Source of the DNA: Bordetella parapertussis
GTDB lineage: Bacteria; Pseudomonadota; Gammaproteobacteria; Burkholderiales; Burkholderiaceae_B
Length of the DNA stretch: 26,422 bases
Direction of reading: 5' to 3'
NCBI GenBank assembly: GCA_945903445.1
Contig: CAMDNZ010000044.1
Span: 1 to 26,422 of the forward strand
Below the pieces are notes generated by a model. It had not been told where the DNA came from. It saw only the letters and a program-made list of their open reading frames with translations, and did not search any database. Shown in pieces: positions 21,673 through 26,422 of this stretch (position 1 is its first letter; each line of letters begins with the position of its first letter). The translations under genes were made by a program, and so were the position numbers.

Positions 21673-24600
21673 ATGGCCAATATCGCTCCTGCCGCAGTCG
21701 TCACCCAAGTCACCGGTCGTGCTTGGATTCGCAATAGCGATGGTTTCCTGACGGAACTTCATCCGGGCAGCAAGATTCCCGCAGGCAGTGAGATCGTTAC
21801 GGCGTCCGGCGCGAGCGTCATCCTGCAAGTCGAGAACGGCATGCCGGTCGTGATTGGTGAGAGCCGCGACGTCTACTACGACACCGAGATGACGGCGCAG
21901 GCCGATCCTTCCGACGCGGCCGTCACGCCGCCGCAAGGCACCGATTCAGAGCGCCTGCTGGCCGCCCTGGAGGCAGGTCAAGATCCGTTCGAGCAATTGC
22001 TGGATCCCACGGCCGCAGTTGTCGGCGGTGTAACAGGTGGCGGTGGCGATGGTGCTGGCAGCTCGTTCACTCGCCTGGCTCGCATCCTCGAATCGACCAC
22101 GCCCTTGGGCTTGGCCTACCCCAATCCGGGCATACCTGAACGCAACATCAGTACCGCTGCTGCCGGCACGGGCGCCGAAGATCAGTTCGACACCACGCCC
22201 GAAAACACGGCACCTGGCGCCAACACGCCTGCCACGCCGTCGACCGATTTGCCGCCGTTAACGCCGCTCAATAGCGCCCCGGTCGCTCAGAACGACCAGG
22301 GCCGTACCACCCAGACCGTGTCCTTAAGCGGCAACGTGCTGACTAACGATTCGGACGCCGATGGCGACATTCTTACGGTCACCACGGTCAACGGCCTACC
22401 TGTCACTGCAGGCGGCACCACCGTGCCGGGCTCGGCTGGCGGCACTTTCACGCTAAATCCCGACGGCTCCTACTCTTTTAATCCTGGCAGCGGCTACATT
22501 TCCTTGGGCCAGGGCCAGACGGCAGTCACGACGGTGTCCTACACTATCACCGACCCCAGCGGCCAGACCGCCACGGCTACACTTCAAGTCACCATCGTCG
22601 GCACCAACGACGCGCCAGAGCTGGTACCCGGCGTCGTGCTAGGCGACCAGGTCAGTGTCGATGGCACTGAGATCGCACCAATAGACGTGTCGGGCCGTTT
22701 CCGCGATGTCGATACCGGCGACACGCTGCTGTTCTCGGCCACGGGTTTGCCTCCGGGTCTGAGCATCGATCCCGCCACTGGCGTAATCACCGGCCTGCTA
22801 GACAACTCTGCCTCGCAGGGCGGCCCGGCGAGCAATGGCATCTACACCGTCGTAGTGACCGCGCACGACAGTTTTGGCGCAACCATCACTCAGCAGTTCC
22901 AGTGGGACGTGTCCAATCCTGCTCCCATTGCCATCAATGACGTCAACGTCACGGACGAAGACACGACAATCACCGTTTCCGACCGCGCCTCGGGTGTGCT
23001 CGCCAATGATCGCGATCCCGATGGCGACACGCTGCGCGTCAGCGCAGTCAACGGTTCGCCTGCCAGCGTGGGCGGCGTGGTTGCCGGTAACGGCGGCGGC
23101 ACCTTTGTCCTGAATGCCGATGGCACCTACAGCTTCAACCCGGGCAACGACTTTCAGTCGCTGGTCAACGGTGAATCGCGCACATCTTCGATCACCTACA
23201 CCATCACCGACGGCGAAGGCGGTTTCAGCCAGGCAACGCTTACCGTCAACATCAACGGTGTGGACGACAAGGCGGTGATTACCCCTGCCCTGCCCGGCGG
23301 CGACGCTGGGGTCGTGCAGGAAGATGTCACCTATGCCGCCGATGGCAAACTGAACATCGTCGATCCCGATGCCGGTCAGGCGGTGTTCGTCCCTCAGACC
23401 AACGCGGCCGGCCAGTACGGCCAGTTCTCGATCACCACCGACGGTAAGTGGATTTACGGCCTGAACAACATTAACCCGGCCGTTCAGGCGCTGGGCGTGG
23501 GCGAACAACTGACAGAGCGCTTCACTGTCGTCAGCGCCGACGGCACCACCCATGTGGTCAATGTCACCATCCTGGGCACCAACGATGTGCCCGCCATCGC
23601 CGGCGCTCATATCGGCAGCGTGACCGAAGACGGCGTGCAGACTGCCCTCGGTCAACTGACGGTCAGCGACGTCGACGTCAACGATAAGCATACCTGGTCG
23701 GTCCAAGGTGGTGGCCAGGGGGCTTTTGGTGCCTTGACTGTGGATGTTACGGGCAAGTGGACCTATGTGCTTAACAATGCCGCCGCTCAGGTCTTGAAAA
23801 CCGGGGAGACGCGCGATGAAGTGTTCACTGTGCGCGTCGCTGATGGCCATGGCGGTTTTGCCACGCAAGTAGTAACCGTGACGGTACATGGCATGGACGA
23901 CGGCGCGGTCATCACGCCCACCCTGCCCAATGGCGACAAGGGCTCTGTGACCGAAGATGGTCAACTGACGGCCGGTGGCAGCCTGGCAGTGACCGATCCG
24001 GACGCAGGTCAGGCCGTGTTCGTGCCGCAAAACAATATTGTCACCGCCCACGGCATGTTCTCGATCACCGCCGCTGGCGTGTGGACCTATACGCTAAACA
24101 ATGCCGACCCGGCGGTCCAGGCGCTGGGCGCCGGTCGGACGCTTACCGAAACCCGTGAAGTGACAACGGCTGACGGCACCAAGGCCAATGTCGTCATCAC
24201 CATCAACGGCACCAACGATGTACCCGCCTTGGGTAGCGGCATTAGCGCCGTCACCGAAGACGTCGGCGTGGTGGGCGGTAAGCTCGTCACCTCGGGTTCG
24301 GTCTCGATTACCGATGTAGATACCGGTGAGGGCAGCTTCCGTCCAGGGGCCACATTTACCAGCAGCACCGCTAGCAATGGCGGCACCGCTAACGACAGCG
24401 TGCAGTTGGGCACCTTGGTCTTCAACACCGACGGCACCTACAGCTACAGCGTCGACAACAGCAAGGTTCAGTATCTGAAGACGGGCGAGTCGATTGTCGA
24501 AACCTACACCGTCACCAGCAAGGACGGATCAGCTACGACCACCATCAAGATCACCATCAACGGTGCCGACGATGGCGCGATCATCTCCCCGAGCAAACCG

Positions 24601-26422
24601 GGCGACGACAAGGGTTCGGTCACCGAAGATGGTCAATTGACCGCGGGCGGCAAGCTGGACGTCACCGACCCAGATGCCGGTCAGGCTGTGTTCGTGGCAC
24701 AGAACAATGTCGCCACCACCTACGGTCATTTCACCATCGGTACCGATGGCACGTGGTCCTATCAACTGAACAACAGCAACTCGGCGGTCCAGGCGCTGGG
24801 TGCTGGTCAAACCCTGACCGAAACCCGCGTAGTGACAACGGCTGACGGCACCAAGGCCAATGTCGTCATCACCATCAACGGCACAAACGATGTACCCACC
24901 TTGGGTAGCGGCATTAGCGCCGTCACCGAAGACGTCGGCGTGGTCGGCGGTAAGCTCGTCACCTCGGGTTCGGTTTCGATTACCGATGTAGATACCGGTG
25001 AGGGCAGCTTCCGTCCAGGGGCCACATTTACCAGCAGCACCGCTAGCAACGGCGGCACCGCTAACAACAGCGTGCAGTTGGGCACCCTCGTGTTCAACAC
25101 CGATGGCACTTATAGCTACTCAGTGGACAACAGCAAGGTCCAATACCTGAAGACGGGCGAATCCGTCGTCGAAACCTACACCGTCACCAGCAAAGACGGA
25201 TCAGCTACGACCACCATCAAGATCACCATCAACGGTGCCGACGATGGTGCAATCATCACCCCGCATACTCCGAACGACGACAAGGGTTCGGTCACCGAAG
25301 ACGGTCAATTGACCGCGGGCGGCAAGCTGGACGTCACCAACCCAGATGCCGGTCAGGCCGTGTTCGTGGCACAGAACAATGTCACCACCACTTACGGTCA
25401 TTTCACCATCGGTACCGATGGCACGTGGTCCTATCAACTGAACAACAGTAACTCGGCGGTCCAGGCACTGGGCGCTGGTCAAACCCTGACCGAGACTCGC
25501 GAAGTCACGACCGCCGACGGCACCAAGGCCAATGTCGTCATTACCATCAACGGCACCAACGATGTACCCACCTTGGGTAGCGGCATCAGCGCCGTCACCG
25601 AAGACGTCGGCGTGGTGGGCGGCAAACTCAACGCGTCGGGTTCGGTCTCGATCTCGGATGTGGATACCGGCGAGAGCAGCTTCAAGGCGGGCGCTGCCTT
25701 TACCAGCAGCAACGCCGGTAACGGCGCACAGCTCGGCACCCTCGTGTTCAACACCGATGGTACTTACAGCTACTCAGTGGACAACAGCAAAGTCCAATAC
25801 CTGAAGACGGGCGAGTCGGTCGTCGAAACCTACACCGTCACCAGCAAAGACGGATCGGCTACGACCACCATCAAGATCACCATCAACGGTGCCGACGATG
25901 GTGCAATCATCACCCCGCATACTCCGAACGACGACAAGGGTTCGGTCACAGAAGACGGTCAATTGACCGCGGGCGGCAAACTCGATGTCGTGGACCCGGA
26001 CGCTGGCCAAGCCGTGTTCGTGGCACAGAACAATGTCGCCACCACCTACGGTCACTTCACCATCGGCACGAACGGTGCGTGGACCTATACCTTGGATAAT
26101 GCCAACCCGGCTGTTCAGGCGCTGGGTGCCGGTCAAACCCTGACCGAAACCCGTGAAGTGACAACGGCTGACGGCACCAAGGCCAATGTCGTCATCACCA
26201 TCAACGGCACCAACGACGTGCCCACGCTGGGCACGGGCGTACAGTCTGTCACCGAAGACGTCGGTGCGGTCGGCGGCAAACTCAACGCGTCGGGTTCGGT
26301 CTCGATCTCGGATGTGGATACCGGCGAGAGCAGCTTCAAGGCGGGCGCTGCCTTCACCAGCAGCACCGCCGGTAACGGCGCGCAGCTCGGCACCCTCGTG
26401 TTCAACACCGATGGCACTTACA
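21673..26422 (+). CDS. Giant LapA/BapA-like biofilm adhesin with VCBS/cadherin-like repeats, partial (5' part)
   Basis: The frame is open from the ATG at 21673 to the right edge: 1,583 residues with the C-terminus missing. Residues 1-~150 look like the N-terminal retention module of LapA-type adhesins: a beta-rich part (VVTQVTGRAWIRNSDG ... EIVTASGASVILQ), then QLLDPTAAVVGGVTGGGG and SFTRLARILE. TAAV at 113-116 fits the LapG cleavage pattern. There is no Sec signal, as expected for type I secretion. Next come a Pro/Thr linker (~155-199), a cadherin/VCBS-type domain (200-315), an Ig-like He_PIG-type domain (316-414), a second cadherin-like domain (415-532), and then VCBS domains alternating between two types of about 105 and 120 residues up to the edge. 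Function: type I-secreted, surface-anchored adhesin for biofilm. Its secretion genes lie directly upstream. RTX repeats and the secretion signal should lie beyond the window. Confidence 0.92.
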   Translation, partial: MANIAPAAVVTQVTGRAWIRNSDGFLTELHPGSKIPAGSEIVTASGASVILQVENGMPVVIGESRDVYYDTEMTAQADPSDAAVTPPQGTDSERLLAALEAGQDPFEQLLDPTAAVVGGVTGGGGDGAGSSFTRLARILESTTPLGLAYPNPGIPERNISTAAAGTGAEDQFDTTPENTAPGANTPATPSTDLPPLTPLNSAPVAQNDQGRTTQTVSLSGNVLTNDSDADGDILTVTTVNGLPVTAGGTTVPGSAGGTFTLNPDGSYSFNPGSGYISLGQGQTAVTTVSYTITDPSGQTATATLQVTIVGTNDAPELVPGVVLGDQVSVDGTEIAPIDVSGRFRDVDTGDTLLFSATGLPPGLSIDPATGVITGLLDNSASQGGPASNGIYTVVVTAHDSFGATITQQFQWDVSNPAPIAINDVNVTDEDTTITVSDRASGVLANDRDPDGDTLRVSAVNGSPASVGGVVAGNGGGTFVLNADGTYSFNPGNDFQSLVNGESRTSSITYTITDGEGGFSQATLTVNINGVDDKAVITPALPGGDAGVVQEDVTYAADGKLNIVDPDAGQAVFVPQTNAAGQYGQFSITTDGKWIYGLNNINPAVQALGVGEQLTERFTVVSADGTTHVVNVTILGTNDVPAIAGAHIGSVTEDGVQTALGQLTVSDVDVNDKHTWSVQGGGQGAFGALTVDVTGKWTYVLNNAAAQVLKTGETRDEVFTVRVADGHGGFATQVVTVTVHGMDDGAVITPTLPNGDKGSVTEDGQLTAGGSLAVTDPDAGQAVFVPQNNIVTAHGMFSITAAGVWTYTLNNADPAVQALGAGRTLTETREVTTADGTKANVVITINGTNDVPALGSGISAVTEDVGVVGGKLVTSGSVSITDVDTGEGSFRPGATFTSSTASNGGTANDSVQLGTLVFNTDGTYSYSVDNSKVQYLKTGESIVETYTVTSKDGSATTTIKITINGADDGAIISPSKPGDDKGSVTEDGQLTAGGKLDVTDPDAGQAVFVAQNNVATTYGHFTIGTDGTWSYQLNNSNSAVQALGAGQTLTETRVVTTADGTKANVVITINGTNDVPTLGSGISAVTEDVGVVGGKLVTSGSVSITDVDTGEGSFRPGATFTSSTASNGGTANNSVQLGTLVFNTDGTYSYSVDNSKVQYLKTGESVVETYTVTSKDGSATTTIKITINGADDGAIITPHTPNDDKGSVTEDGQLTAGGKLDVTNPDAGQAVFVAQNNVTTTYGHFTIGTDGTWSYQLNNSNSAVQALGAGQTLTETREVTTADGTKANVVITINGTNDVPTLGSGISAVTEDVGVVGGKLNASGSVSISDVDTGESSFKAGAAFTSSNAGNGAQLGTLVFNTDGTYSYSVDNSKVQYLKTGESVVETYTVTSKDGSATTTIKITINGADDGAIITPHTPNDDKGSVTEDGQLTAGGKLDVVDPDAGQAVFVAQNNVATTYGHFTIGTNGAWTYTLDNANPAVQALGAGQTLTETREVTTADGTKANVVITINGTNDVPTLGTGVQSVTEDVGAVGGKLNASGSVSISDVDTGESSFKAGAAFTSSTAGNGAQLGTLVFNTDGTY
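22270..22617 (+). other. Cadherin/VCBS-like domain 1 of the adhesin
   Basis: Residues 200-315. It opens with NSAPVAQND and has the calcium-type LTNDSDADGD motif, NPDGSYSFNPG and the closing VTIVGTNDAP that marks the join to the next domain. This is the classic tandem-95/VCBS arrangement and is divergent in sequence from the later repeats. Confidence 0.7.
22618..22914 (+). other. Ig-like (He_PIG-type) domain inserted in the adhesin array
   Basis: Residues 316-414. The FRDVDTGDTLLFSATGLPPGLSIDPATGVITG pattern, described here only through its key elements (DVDTGD, GLPPGLSID, TGVITG), is the hallmark of putative-Ig/dystroglycan-type cadherin-like domains. Only one copy is present in the window, flanked by cadherin-like domains on both sides. 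Confidence 0.65.
24208..24879 (+). repeat. Composite VCBS repeat unit 1 (672 bases)
   Basis: The unit starts at GGC ACC AAC GAT (protein GTND) and contains one ~120-residue type-A domain (EDVGVVGGKLVTSGSVSITD ... NTDGTYSYSVDN ... TINGADD) followed by one ~104-residue type-B domain (KGSVTEDGQLTAGG ... DPDAGQAVF ... TADGTKANVVITIN). Large blocks are identical to unit 2 at the nucleotide level. Confidence 0.9.
24880..25551 (+). repeat. Composite VCBS repeat unit 2 (672 bases)
   Basis: It has exactly the same length as unit 1, with only scattered base differences, for example DVTNPDAG in place of DVTDPDAG and THTP-type changes at the domain join (PHTPNDD versus PSKPGDD). The shared join PHTPNDDKGSVTEDG links it to unit 3. 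Confidence 0.9.
25552..26205 (+). repeat. Composite VCBS repeat unit 3 (654 bases)
   Basis: The same A+B layout but 18 bases (6 residues) shorter, because the GGTAN-type insert before VQLG is missing (AGNGAQLG instead). The type-A half carries a different variant block (NASGSVSISDVDTGESSFKAG), which is shared with unit 4. This suggests block-wise exchange between units. Confidence 0.88.
26206..26422 (+). repeat. Composite VCBS repeat unit 4 (cut by the window edge)
   Basis: The first 217 bases of another unit. After a divergent join (PTLGTGVQSVTEDVGAVGG) it matches unit 3 closely, including the shorter AGNGAQLG form. The array therefore continues beyond the window. Confidence 0.85.

Noticed and set aside
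22798..24051. A 417-codon open frame on the minus strand inside the adhesin
   Set aside because: It lies antisense to clearly coding VCBS domains, has no recognisable family, and similar antisense frames recur in each repeat copy (for example 24529-24810 and 25201-25482), so it is a by-product of GC-rich repeat codon use.
24208..26422. CRISPR array or mobile tandem repeat
   Set aside because: The period is 654-672 bases, in frame and fully coding for alternating VCBS domains, with no spacers.

Overview
The window looks like a chromosomal segment of a beta-proteobacterium of the order Burkholderiales, most likely family Alcaligenaceae (the Bordetella/Achromobacter relatives). The gene order leuC-leuD-leuB-asd-fimV-truA-...-trpF on one strand is the arrangement I associate with that family, and protein style and moderately high GC fit. 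This is inference from gene order and family recognition; no database search was possible.

Layout. Bases 1-2953 (minus strand) hold three genes of an ABC-transporter-dependent capsule export system: a KpsE/CtrB/BexC inner-membrane polysaccharide co-polymerase-type protein, a BexD/CtrA/Wza-type outer-membrane lipoprotein, and a KpsM-type permease that runs off the left edge. This stretch is visibly more AT-rich than the rest and starts directly after a tRNA-Val(GAC) gene (3090-3166) that has a near-consensus promoter and a clear intrinsic terminator. Next come trpF (tryptophan synthesis) and a complete dctP-dctQ-dctM TRAP transporter lying between trpF and truA. They are followed by truA, fimV, asd, leuB, leuD and leuC, all on the minus strand. 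A 640-base gene-free, partly AT-rich region (14732-15371) separates leuC from a divergent plus-strand cluster.

The plus-strand cluster (15372 to the right edge) is a type I secretion system with its giant substrate: a TolC/LapE-like outer-membrane protein, an unnamed 70-residue protein, a LapB-like ABC exporter whose reading frame is broken by an apparent one-base deletion near 17834, a LapC/HlyD-like membrane fusion protein, a LuxR-type response regulator with a degenerate receiver domain, and a very large repeat adhesin that continues past the window end. The first ~150 residues of the adhesin resemble the LapA/BapA retention module and carry a TAAV di-alanine site (residues 113-116) of the kind cut by the periplasmic protease LapG. 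That predicts a cell-surface biofilm adhesin released under cyclic-di-GMP control (LapD/LapG), in the style of Pseudomonas LapA or the Bordetella adhesin BrtA. The rest of the adhesin is an array of VCBS/cadherin-like domains, ending in nearly identical composite units of 672, 672 and 654 bases and a cut-off fourth.

The most notable points are the LapA-type retention module with its cleavage site, the exporter frameshift that decides whether the system works, the near-identical repeats, the embedded atypical regulator, and the TRAP operon sitting between truA and trpF.
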